This document shows, piece by piece, positions 17,643 to 27,469 of a stretch of DNA of 64,000 nucleotides. Origin of the DNA: Aeromicrobium sp. Leaf245 (lineage in GTDB: Bacteria > Actinomycetota > Actinomycetes > Propionibacteriales > Nocardioidaceae). Where the stretch lies: positions 2,356,001 to 2,420,000 of the forward strand of contig NZ_OW824151.1 in NCBI RefSeq assembly GCF_942548115.1. The letters are read 5' to 3'. The position numbers and the translations under genes are program-made. A model generated the notes under the pieces. The model was not told where the DNA came from, made no database searches, and saw only the letters and a program-made list of their open reading frames with translations. The stretch's first letter is position 1. The number at the start of each line of letters is the position of its first letter.

Positions 17643-17963
17643 ATGATCCTCATCGTCGTGAAGTTCGCCGTGCGACCCGAGCACGCCGAGACGTTCCCCG
17701 AGGCGGTCGGACCGTTCACCGAGGCCACGCGCGCCGAGTCGGGGAACCTCTTCTTCGAGTGGTCCCGCAGCCTCGAGGACGAGCACACCTACGTGCTGGT
17801 CGAGGGGTTCGAGGACGACGCCGCCGAGGCGCACGTGTCGAGCGACCACTTCGCGGCCGGCCTGGAGGCCATGCGCCCCCTGCTGGTCTCGACGCCCCAG
17901 ATCATCAGCCACCAGGTCCCGGTCGACGGATGGGGACCGATGGGCGAGCTGCAGATCGACTGA
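17643..17963 (+). CDS. Antibiotic biosynthesis monooxygenase (ABM) domain protein
   Basis: 106 residues with the dimeric ferredoxin-like ABM fold: 'ILIVVKFAVRPEHAETFPEAV' at the N-terminus, 'ESGNLFFEWSRSLEDEHTYVLVE' in the middle and 'HVSSDHFAAGLEAM' after it. Members act as quinol or polyketide monooxygenases without a cofactor, or as heme-degrading enzymes. No aromatic/Asn signature specific for heme degradation (IsdG) is visible, so a quinol monooxygenase-type role is likelier. GAAAGGA precedes ATG 17643 by eight bases. Confidence 0.85.
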   Translation: MILIVVKFAVRPEHAETFPEAVGPFTEATRAESGNLFFEWSRSLEDEHTYVLVEGFEDDAAEAHVSSDHFAAGLEAMRPLLVSTPQIISHQVPVDGWGPMGELQID

Positions 17964-18023
17964 CCCGACGGTCACCATGGACGCCCTGCACGACGCGCTG
18001 GGGCCGTGAGGGACAATGGTCGG

Positions 18024-20699
<2,676 letters not shown>

Positions 20700-20765
20700 G
20701 GGCGACAGCAGCTGCCTCGTCCCCGTGGACGGGCCTGCGACGGAGAGTGTCGCGAATGAGACGTT

Positions 20766-20784
20766 GCATTGGTACTACCATTGC
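20766..20784. promoter_or_regulatory. GntR-type operator before gluconate transporter
   Basis: GCATTGGTA-C-TACCATTGC: nine-base arms around a single centre with one mismatch, and a perfect TGGTA-C-TACCA core at 20770-20780. GntR/FadR-family operators have the form GT-N-AC, which fits. It lies 60 bases before the gntP start. The likely binder is the FCD regulator encoded at 22247-22930. Seen directly; assignment is inference. Confidence 0.7.
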
Positions 20785-20843
20785 GGCACACTCGGGTGAC
20801 CTGGCTCACGCCGGTCGCCCCGCTCCCGACCTCGGAGACCCTC

Positions 20844-22223
20844 ATGGATCCCATCACCCCCGTGCACAGCACCGGCGTCCTGCTGCTCATCGCGGCCGTC
20901 GCGGTCGCCGTGCTCCTCGTTCTCATCATCGTCGTGCGCCTGCACGCGTTCATCGCGCTGGTGCTCGTCAGCCTCCTGACGGCCGTGGCCGCCGGCATCC
21001 CGCTGGCCGACGTACCTCTCGCGCTCACCTCGGGCTTCGGCTCCACGCTCGCCTCGGTGGCCCTGCTGGTCGGCTTCGGCGTGATGATCGGCCGACTGCT
21101 CGAGGCGTCCGGAGGCGCCCAGGTGCTCGCGGACACGCTGGTCAACCGCTTCGGCGAGGCGCGCGCCCCGTTCGCGCTCGGCGTCGCCGCGTTCCTCTTC
21201 GGCCTGCCGATCTTCTTCGACGCCGGCCTGGTGGTGTTCCTCCCGATCATCCTGACTGTCGCGCGTCGCTTCGGTGGCTCCGTCCTGCTGTACGCCCTCC
21301 CTGCTGCAGGCGCGTTCGCCGCTACGCACGCCCTGCTGCCGCCGCACCCGGGACCCGTCGCCGCCGGCACGGTCATGGGCGGCGACCTCGGCGTCGTGCT
21401 GCTGGTGAACCTGCCGATCGCGGTCGTCGCCTGGTACGTGGGCGTCTACCTCTTCTCCCGGTACGTCGGCAAGCGCGTCCACGTCGAGGTCTCGACCATT
21501 CTCATGGGCGAGCAGAACGACGGATCCGGATCCACCGCCCCACCGCCCCCGTTCTCGCTCGTGCTGTCGATCCTGCTCGTACCGCTCGTGCTCATCGGGC
21601 TCAACACGGTGCTCACGACGCTCGTCACGAACGGCACGGTGGCCGAGGGCAACGCCTTGGTCGAGACCCTCGTGCTGCTGGGCAACACGCCCGTCGCCCT
21701 GCTCCTGACGCTGATGCTCGCGATCGCGACCATCGGCCGACGCGGTCGCACGCTGTCCGAGACCCAGGGCCTGCTGGACGCCTCGCTCGGGCCGGTCTGC
21801 TCGGTCATCCTCATCACGGGCGCGGGCGGCATGCTCGGCGGCGTGCTGCGCACGAGCGGCATCGGCGACGCGCTCACCGACTCGCTCGGCGACCTCGGCA
21901 TCCCGCTCCTGCTGCAGGCGTTCCTGCTCGCGACGGCGCTGCGCGTCGCCCAGGGCTCGGCCACGGTCGCGCTGACCACGGCGTCCGGACTCATCGCCTC
22001 GCAGACCACGGACCTGTCCGACGTGCAGGTGGCGCTCCTGGTCACCGCGGTGGCAGCCGGCGCGACCGTGCTCTCGCACGTCAACGACTCGGGCTTCTGG
22101 CTGGTCAGCCGGTTCTTCGGCATGGACGAGAAGACGACGCTGCGCACGTGGACGGTGATGGAGACGACGCTGGGCGTGTCGGCCTTCGCGGTCGCCGCGG
22201 CCCTCTACCCCCTCGTCGGATGA
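20844..22223 (+). CDS. gntP: Gluconate:proton symporter, GntP family
   Basis: 459 residues with about 12-14 membrane segments. ATG 20844 is chosen because GGAGA lies nine bases upstream and the first helix 'GVLLLIAAVAVAVLLVLIIVV' follows directly. The signature 'LFGLPIFFDAGLVVFLPIILTVA' and 'HALLPPHPGPVAAGTVMG' identify the Gnt transporter family, as does 'GATVLSHVNDSGFWLV'. It imports D-gluconate with protons. The gluconate kinase and a GntR-type regulator lie immediately beyond, so uptake and phosphorylation are encoded together. Convergent with gntR. Confidence 0.94.
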   Translation: MDPITPVHSTGVLLLIAAVAVAVLLVLIIVVRLHAFIALVLVSLLTAVAAGIPLADVPLALTSGFGSTLASVALLVGFGVMIGRLLEASGGAQVLADTLVNRFGEARAPFALGVAAFLFGLPIFFDAGLVVFLPIILTVARRFGGSVLLYALPAAGAFAATHALLPPHPGPVAAGTVMGGDLGVVLLVNLPIAVVAWYVGVYLFSRYVGKRVHVEVSTILMGEQNDGSGSTAPPPPFSLVLSILLVPLVLIGLNTVLTTLVTNGTVAEGNALVETLVLLGNTPVALLLTLMLAIATIGRRGRTLSETQGLLDASLGPVCSVILITGAGGMLGGVLRTSGIGDALTDSLGDLGIPLLLQAFLLATALRVAQGSATVALTTASGLIASQTTDLSDVQVALLVTAVAAGATVLSHVNDSGFWLVSRFFGMDEKTTLRTWTVMETTLGVSAFAVAAALYPLVG

Positions 22224-22246
22224 CCACGTCCGACAGCGACCTGCGG

Positions 22247-22930
22247 TCAGTCGTCGCGCATCTGGGCGACGACCTCGGCGCAGATCGCGTGCATGGCCGA
22301 TCGGGCCGCCTCGCCGTCACGCTCGGCGACGGCACGCGCGACGGCCGCGTGCAGGCGACGCGCCTCGGGCTTGGGCTCGGACGGCATGAGGTGGTGGTCG
22401 GTCCGCCCGCGGAGCACCTCCTCGACCACGCCCCCGAGGGCCTGGAACATCACGTTGCCGGACGCCTGGAGCAGCAGCCGGTGGAACGTCACGTCGAGCT
22501 CGAGGAACGACCGGAGATCGCCGCCGGCGCCGGTGCGCTCGAGGTCGTCGGCCAGGTCGAGCAGCTGCGACCGCACCTCGTCGGAAGCGTGGTGCGCGGC
22601 GAGCTCGGCGCTCGGCGGCTCCACGGCCGCGCGCAGCTGCGACAGCTGTCGCAGGAGGTGGGCACGTCCCGGTCCGGCCAGCCGCCAGCGGAGCACCGCG
22701 GGCGCGTAGTGGTCCCAGCGGTCCTCCGGGAGCACGGTCACCCCGGTCCGACGCCGGCTCTCCACCAGGCCCATCGACGCCAGCACCTGCACGACCTCGC
22801 GGGCCACGGTGCGCGAGACCGCGTAGTCGGCACTGATCGAGTCGAGGGTCAGGGACTCACCGGGCGCCAGGCGGCCGTCGACGACGCGCGGACCCAGGTC
22901 GGCCAGGACCTCGGAGTGTGCCGTCACCAT
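22247..22930 (-). CDS. GntR-family (FCD) transcriptional regulator of gluconate genes
   Basis: 227 residues from ATG 22930. The N-terminal winged helix (residues 15-80) includes 'LDSISADYAVSRTVAREVVQVL' as helix-turn-helix and 'GLVESRRRTGVTVLPEDRW' as wing. The C-terminal FCD ligand domain shows 'ELRAAVEPPSAELAA' and a metal/acid-binding 'FHRLLLQASGN' helix. In this context it probably binds gluconate or 6-phosphogluconate and represses gntP via the palindrome at 20766-20784. It is divergent from gntK across 32 bases, so it may also control that promoter. Confidence 0.9.
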   Translation of the reverse strand: MVTAHSEVLADLGPRVVDGRLAPGESLTLDSISADYAVSRTVAREVVQVLASMGLVESRRRTGVTVLPEDRWDHYAPAVLRWRLAGPGRAHLLRQLSQLRAAVEPPSAELAAHHASDEVRSQLLDLADDLERTGAGGDLRSFLELDVTFHRLLLQASGNVMFQALGGVVEEVLRGRTDHHLMPSEPKPEARRLHAAVARAVAERDGEAARSAMHAICAEVVAQMRDD

Positions 22931-22962
22931 GGCGCTGACTCTAGAGCGTGGGAGGGAGCTCG

Positions 22963-23478
22963 ATGACCGGCGCACTGCAGGTGGTCGTGATGGGGGTCTC
23001 CGGCACCGGCAAGAGCGAGGTGGGCAGCCGCGTCGCTGACCGGCTCTCCATGACCTACGTCGAGGGCGACGCCCACCACCCGGCCGCCAACATCGCGAAG
23101 ATGTCGGCGGGCACGCCCCTCACGGACGACGACCGGCGGCCGTGGCTCGAGGAGCTGGCGGGCATCCTCGCCGACCACGCCGCACGAGGGATCCCCACGG
23201 TGCTCGGCTGCTCGGCGCTGCGGCGGACCTACCGCGACCTGCTGCGTGGTGACCAGCCGCCCGGCTCCGTGGCGTTCCTGCACCTCGTGGCCGACGTGGA
23301 CGTGCTCGACGCCCGGATGCGCCGTCGGGAGCACTTCATGCCGGCGACCCTCCTGCGCAGCCAGCTCGACACGCTCGAGCCGCTGGAGCCCGACGAGCCG
23401 GGGGTGGCCATCGACGTCGACGCCCCGCTCGACCTGGTGGTCGACCGGGGCGTCGAGGCCGTGCGAGGTCTTCGCTAG
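22963..23478 (+). CDS. gntK: Gluconokinase
   Basis: 171 residues, the usual length for the small GntK family. The P-loop is 'VMGVSGTGKSEVG' at residues 8-20. Then come 'YVEGDAHHPAANIAKMSAGTPLTDDDR' (substrate loop) and 'CSALRRTYRDLLR'. It phosphorylates gluconate to 6-phosphogluconate, feeding the pentose phosphate pathway. ATG 22963 follows GGAGGGA at a good distance, better than the ATG at 22948. Its last four bases overlap the convergent lipase gene. Works with gntP. Confidence 0.95.
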   Translation: MTGALQVVVMGVSGTGKSEVGSRVADRLSMTYVEGDAHHPAANIAKMSAGTPLTDDDRRPWLEELAGILADHAARGIPTVLGCSALRRTYRDLLRGDQPPGSVAFLHLVADVDVLDARMRRREHFMPATLLRSQLDTLEPLEPDEPGVAIDVDAPLDLVVDRGVEAVRGLR

Positions 23479-24740
23479 AAGAGGCCGCACGTGGACAGGA
23501 ACGGCGTCCCCGCCACCCGACCCTCGAGGAACGCGAAGGCGTTCGGGAACCCGGCGACCGCTCCCCCGACGTGCGTCGGCGTCACGAGCGTCTGGAACCG
23601 CACCTTCGCGCCCTTGGAGCACCAGGAGCGCGCCATGTCGCGGCCCTGCGCGTAGTCGACGACGTCGTCGAGGCCCGAGTGCGCGACGAGGCTCGGCACC
23701 GTGGGCCGCGCCGAGCCGAGACGTCGCTCGGCCAGGGCCGCGGCGATGTCCGGACGGCTGAGGAACGCCGAGATCGGTCGACCGTCGACCGTGAGGTCGC
23801 TCGTGCGGGTGAAGGCGAACGAGGCGACCCCGTCGATGGTGCAGCTGTCCTGCACGCGGTCGAGGAAGTCCTGGCCGCGCGCGTTGAGCAGGTCGCGGAT
23901 GCCCAGCTGCGGCTCGGCGTCGTCGAGCGCCGCGACGGCGTAGCCGAGGAACGCCGCGTACGGCGAGCCGTCGAGCTTCGGAGCCACCCGGGCGAGGTCG
24001 GCGGGGACCGCCCCGGCGTAGCCGCCCTTGAGCCTCAGCTCCGGCGCGTACCCGGCCGCGAGCTCCAGCGCGCCCGCGGCCGCGTTGCCGCCCTCGGAGT
24101 AGCCGGAGACCAGCACCGGTGCGGTGGAGGTGACGATGCCGAGCCTCTGCGCGGCGCGGACCGAGTCGAGGACGTTGCGCCCCAAGGACCGCGGGTCGAC
24201 GTAGGGGTGGACACCGGGCGTGCCGAGACCCTCGTAGTCGGTGACCGCGACCGTGTAGCCACGCGCGAGCAGGCCCTTGATGAAGGCACCCTCGTACTCG
24301 GTGCCGGCTGCCAGCTGCCGGGACGGCGCGCAGCGGTCGGCCATGCCCTGGGTGCCCACGGCGTAGGCCACGACCGGCCGCTCTCCCCGTCCGATCCAGC
24401 GGGTGCGCGGCTGCAGGACGGTGCCGGTGACCACCGTGGGTCCGTCGGCGTTGCCGCTCACGTACATGACGCGGGTGACGTCGGCCGGGGCCTTCAGCAG
24501 CTTCAACGGGTCGAGGTAGAACTGCGACGACTCGCTGCGCACGACCGTGCCGGGCGCGCCCGACACCGAGGCCGGCGGGGTGTAGAAGTCGGCTGCGGAC
24601 GCCGGCGGCGCGGCGACCAGCCCTCCCGCGAGGGCCGCGGCGGCGGCGAGGGCCAGGCGTGTCCTGGGTCGCCGTGACCGGCGCGGACGCGGCGATCCGG
24701 TGCGGGTCTCGGGCGAGGACGTGGGCATGGACGTGGACAT
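23475..24740 (-). CDS. Secreted lipase, LIP family
   Basis: 421 residues from ATG 24740 (GGGGAG seven bases upstream). A long export signal has a twin-basic start and the core 'LALAAAAALAGGLVAAPPASA'. The mature part begins 'ADFYTPPASVSGAPGTVVRSE', typical of the secretory lipase family (LIP, PF03583). The nucleophile elbow is 'VSGYSEGGNAA'; Asp in 'HSGLDDVVDY' and His in 'TPTHVGGAVAGFPNA' complete the expected triad. Two Cys pairs may form disulfides. It should hydrolyse acylglycerols or other esters outside the cell. Confidence 0.9.
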   Translation of the reverse strand: MSTSMPTSSPETRTGSPRPRRSRRPRTRLALAAAAALAGGLVAAPPASAADFYTPPASVSGAPGTVVRSESSQFYLDPLKLLKAPADVTRVMYVSGNADGPTVVTGTVLQPRTRWIGRGERPVVAYAVGTQGMADRCAPSRQLAAGTEYEGAFIKGLLARGYTVAVTDYEGLGTPGVHPYVDPRSLGRNVLDSVRAAQRLGIVTSTAPVLVSGYSEGGNAAAGALELAAGYAPELRLKGGYAGAVPADLARVAPKLDGSPYAAFLGYAVAALDDAEPQLGIRDLLNARGQDFLDRVQDSCTIDGVASFAFTRTSDLTVDGRPISAFLSRPDIAAALAERRLGSARPTVPSLVAHSGLDDVVDYAQGRDMARSWCSKGAKVRFQTLVTPTHVGGAVAGFPNAFAFLEGRVAGTPFLSTCGLF

Positions 24741-24792
24741 CGGCGACTCCCCCATCGCGCGACACCCTCGGTCGCGCAGGGTGAGCGTGACA

Positions 24793-24806
24793 GTGACGCG
24801 CGTCAC
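24793..24806. promoter_or_regulatory. 14-base palindrome upstream of lipase gene
   Basis: GTGACGC-GCGTCAC, a perfect palindrome 53 bases before the lipase start codon. A candidate operator for an unidentified regulator. Confidence 0.45.
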
Positions 24807-24826
24807 GCGTCAAGGGTGGGTCCGCC

Positions 24827-24863
24827 GGGAGCGGTGGGCGTCGTACGGACGTCCACCGCTCCC
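24827..24863 (-). terminator. Hairpin terminator after aztD-like gene
   Basis: GGGAGCGGTGG-GCGTC (24827-24842) pairs with GACGT-CCACCGCTCCC (24848-24863) over a five-base loop, 17 bases beyond the stop codon of the minus-strand gene. Confidence 0.8.
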
Positions 24864-24879
24864 CACGTCTGCGCCGACC

Positions 24880-26085
24880 TCAGCCGGCCGAGACGATCTC
24901 GTTCGGCACGGCGGGCAGCGTCACCGAGTCGACGACGGCACCCGACGCGACGTCGATCTCGTGCAGCGTCCTGGTGCTCGGGTCGGTCACCCAGGCGGTG
25001 TCACCGTCGACGTGCAGCGTCGGCCGGGGCTTCTGCCAGTCGAGCGGCTCGCGCCACGGCTCGAGCACGTCGATCGTGTCGAGCCTGTCACCGGACTCGG
25101 CGTCGAGCACGTGCAGCGCCCCGTCGGTCCCGAGGACGAGTGCCTCGCCCGCCGCCCCGCGCCCGAGGGACCGGAACGAGTAGCTGGTCCCGAGGTCGAC
25201 GAGGCGGATCTCGTCGGACTCGGTGTCGACGAGGCTGATGCGCTCGGGGCGCTCGAGCTCGGCGTCCGCGTCGACCTTGTAGTCGCCGAGCACGACGCGC
25301 GAGCTGCTGCTGCCGGCCTGGTTGCCGATGCGGCCGTAGGCGTCCGGGCTGTCGATCTTCGTCATCTCGCCGTCGCGCACGACCACGACGCCGTCCTCGC
25401 AGCCGACGACGGCGACGCCGTCCGCTGCCGTGGCCTCGCCGTGCACGCCCGTGCAGTCGTCGGTGCGGGCCTTCTCGGTGCCGTCGGCCCCACGGAGCAC
25501 CACGGTCGAGCGCTCGTCGGCCGTGCCCTCGGTGTGCAGGAGGTCGCCGTCCAGGTTCACGGCGACACCGTGGTGCGGAGTCGGCAGCTCCACGGTGTCC
25601 ACGACGGTGGTCGGGTCGTCGGTGTCGAGCTCCTGGATGGTGCCGGCACCGTCGCTGAAGAGCAACGTGGTGCCGTCGTGGACCGTCACGTGACCGGGCT
25701 CGGGCGCCTCGAAGGTCTCCCCGAGGCGCGGCTTGCCGGCCACGGCGTAGTGCGAGTGGTCGCCGTGCGCCTCGACCTCGACCCCGGTGTCGAGCAGCTG
25801 GAAGCCCTCGGTGGTGGACACGAACACGTGCCGGTCGTCGCCTGCCGGGTTCACCCGCAGGAAGCCCTCGGACGGGAGCGTGGCCACGGGCTCGAGTGAG
25901 TCGCGGTCCAGCACGAGCAGACCCTCGTCGGTGGTGAGGACGAGGCGCGGGCCGGAGAGCTGCTGGCCGACGTCGGAGGCGGCGGTGTCGTCGTCACCTC
26001 CCCCGCCGCCACATGCGGCGGCACCCAGGGCGAGGGCGGACACGACGGCGGCCGCGCGCAGCCGGGATCGGTGGAACAAGTGCAT
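24880..26085 (-). CDS. aztD: Zinc metallochaperone AztD-like lipoprotein
   Basis: 401 residues. A lipoprotein signal 'ALALGAAAC' puts the acylated Cys at residue 25, followed by an acidic spacer. The rest is a beta-propeller with repeated 'LLVLDRDSLEPVATL'-type blades. The His-rich site 'HGDHSHY' (His107, His110, His112), 'PTPHHGVAV', 'CTGVHGEA' and 'DSPDAYGRIGNQAGS' match actinobacterial AztD proteins. AztD hands zinc to the solute-binding protein AztC of the AztABC importer. No aztABC genes are in this window. AGGGGAG precedes the ATG. Two Zur-like boxes lie upstream, so induction by zinc starvation is likely. Confidence 0.85.
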   Translation of the reverse strand: MHLFHRSRLRAAAVVSALALGAAACGGGGGDDDTAASDVGQQLSGPRLVLTTDEGLLVLDRDSLEPVATLPSEGFLRVNPAGDDRHVFVSTTEGFQLLDTGVEVEAHGDHSHYAVAGKPRLGETFEAPEPGHVTVHDGTTLLFSDGAGTIQELDTDDPTTVVDTVELPTPHHGVAVNLDGDLLHTEGTADERSTVVLRGADGTEKARTDDCTGVHGEATAADGVAVVGCEDGVVVVRDGEMTKIDSPDAYGRIGNQAGSSSSRVVLGDYKVDADAELERPERISLVDTESDEIRLVDLGTSYSFRSLGRGAAGEALVLGTDGALHVLDAESGDRLDTIDVLEPWREPLDWQKPRPTLHVDGDTAWVTDPSTRTLHEIDVASGAVVDSVTLPAVPNEIVSAG

Positions 26086-26101
26086 GGGTACTCCCCTAGT
26101 C

Positions 26102-26116
26102 GAGAACGATTCCCAT
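26102..26116. promoter_or_regulatory. Zur-like box, promoter-proximal copy
   Basis: GAGAACGATTCCCAT, with the core GAACGATTC at 26104-26112 shared with a second copy 25 bases away. The imperfect dyad GAGAA-N3-TTCCC resembles actinobacterial Zur operators. It lies 17 bases upstream of the aztD start codon. Confidence 0.65.
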
Positions 26117-26126
26117 GAACAGTAAC

Positions 26127-26141
26127 GGGAACGATTCTCGA
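26127..26141. promoter_or_regulatory. Zur-like box, promoter-distal copy
   Basis: GGGAACGATTCTCGA, second copy of the GAACGATTC core (26129-26137). Spacing of 25 bases places the two sites on nearly the same helix face offset. Confidence 0.65.
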
Positions 26142-26173
26142 CACGAGCGCGGGGTCCCGCTCGCGCTCGCCCC

Positions 26174-27355
26174 TCACCCGTGCAGCAGCTCCACCCCGTC
26201 GCTCAGCCGGTAGGGCGAGGACTCCACGAGCGCACCGACGACACGGCGAAGGCGCGAGACCTCCGCGCGAGCGGTGACCTCGTGGCCGTCGTCGCCGAAG
26301 AGAGCGCGGCCGAGTCCCGCCGCGGTGATGCCGGCGGGACCGGCGGCCGCCACGATCCGGAGCACCTCCGCGTGCCGGGCCGAGAGCCCCACGCTCCAGG
26401 GCTCTCCCGCGTGGTCGAGCGTCAGCAGTGGACGGTCCCCGCCGACCAGCCGGGCTCGCACCACGGCGTCGTCGGGCCGGGCCCTCAGGACCCACCCGTC
26501 ACCCAGCCGTTCGGGCACGCAGAGACCCAGGCCCAGCACACGCTGCGACAGACCGGCGCACGGAGCGGCCACCCGTTCGGGGGCCCGGACACCGACGGCG
26601 CGCGCCACCCACCCGTGCTCGTCGACCAGGAGGTGGGGTCCCGCCGCGGCCGTGAGCAGCGGCTCGGTCGCGTCCCTGAGCCTGGCGAGGCTCGACTCGT
26701 GCTGACGACGCAGCTCCAGCTGGGCCAGGCGCACTGCCGTCCCGACCAGCGCGACGACCGCCGGGTGGAGGGTCATCGCCGGACCGCTCACGTCGACCAC
26801 GCCGAGGAGATCTCCCGTGACCGGGTCGTGGATCGGCGAGGCGGTGCAGTACCACGGGTGCTGGTGCTGCTCGAAGTGCTCTGCCGAGAACAGCTGCACC
26901 GGCGCCTGCTCCGCCAGCGCGGTGCCGATCGCGTTGGTGCCGACCATCTCCTCCGTCCAGAGCGCTCCCTCCTCGAAGCCGAGCGCGTCGGCCTGGCGAC
27001 GCACCGCAGCAGCACCGCGCCGCCACAGGATCACGCCGTCGGCGTCCGTGAGCACGAGCAGGAAGTGCGAGGCCTCCGCGACGGGCTCGACGACCGAGGC
27101 CAGCTCCTCCACGACGAGACGCAGGCGGGAGTCCCGACGTCGGCGCTCCACCTCGCCGACCTTCAGCGGGTCGCGGGCGTTGGCGACGTCGGGCCGCACG
27201 CCGGCGCTCAGGGTGCGGGCCCACGACCGTGCGACCACGGGACGCAGGGGCGACGTCGACCGCGTCCCGGAGAGGACGGCGTCGCGGACCCGGGCGAGCT
27301 CCTGCGCGTGCCGACCCAGGTCGGTCCCCGGTCCGACCGCCGCGAAGCCTGCCAT
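26174..27355 (-). CDS. GAF-domain transcriptional regulator (AcoR-like N-terminus)
   Basis: 393 residues. The N-terminus 'PVVARSWARTLSAGVRPDVA' is the conserved lead-in of acetoin-type activators. A GAF domain spans residues 85-215, with 'DADGVILWRRG', 'TEEMVGTNAIGTALAEQAPVQ' and 'WYCTASPIHDPVTGDLLGVVDVSGP' exactly as in AcoR/MimR sensors. The sigma-54 AAA+ and Fis domains are missing. Instead the C-terminus has a winged-helix-like 'LSARHAEVLRIVAAAGPAGITAAGL' region. So it likely acts with ordinary sigma factors. It is divergent from the monooxygenase/choline genes and probably controls them through the inverted repeat at 27390-27409. Confidence 0.82.
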   Translation of the reverse strand: MAGFAAVGPGTDLGRHAQELARVRDAVLSGTRSTSPLRPVVARSWARTLSAGVRPDVANARDPLKVGEVERRRRDSRLRLVVEELASVVEPVAEASHFLLVLTDADGVILWRRGAAAVRRQADALGFEEGALWTEEMVGTNAIGTALAEQAPVQLFSAEHFEQHQHPWYCTASPIHDPVTGDLLGVVDVSGPAMTLHPAVVALVGTAVRLAQLELRRQHESSLARLRDATEPLLTAAAGPHLLVDEHGWVARAVGVRAPERVAAPCAGLSQRVLGLGLCVPERLGDGWVLRARPDDAVVRARLVGGDRPLLTLDHAGEPWSVGLSARHAEVLRIVAAAGPAGITAAGLGRALFGDDGHEVTARAEVSRLRRVVGALVESSPYRLSDGVELLHG

Positions 27356-27389
27356 GGCGCCACCTCCGACCCGAGTGTGACCCCGGCCA

Positions 27390-27409
27390 CGTTGCAACAT
27401 CGTGCAACG
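27390..27409. promoter_or_regulatory. Inverted repeat between GAF regulator and monooxygenase
   Basis: CGTTGCA-ACATCG-TGCAACG: perfect seven-base arms in the 114-base divergent promoter gap. Similar TGCA-based dyads are bound by AcoR-type activators. Likely operator for the adjacent regulator. Confidence 0.6.
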
Positions 27410-27469
27410 GTTCCCGGGACACCCGGCGGGGCGGTGTCCTGCAGGTCCACGGACACCCGAGGAGAGACC

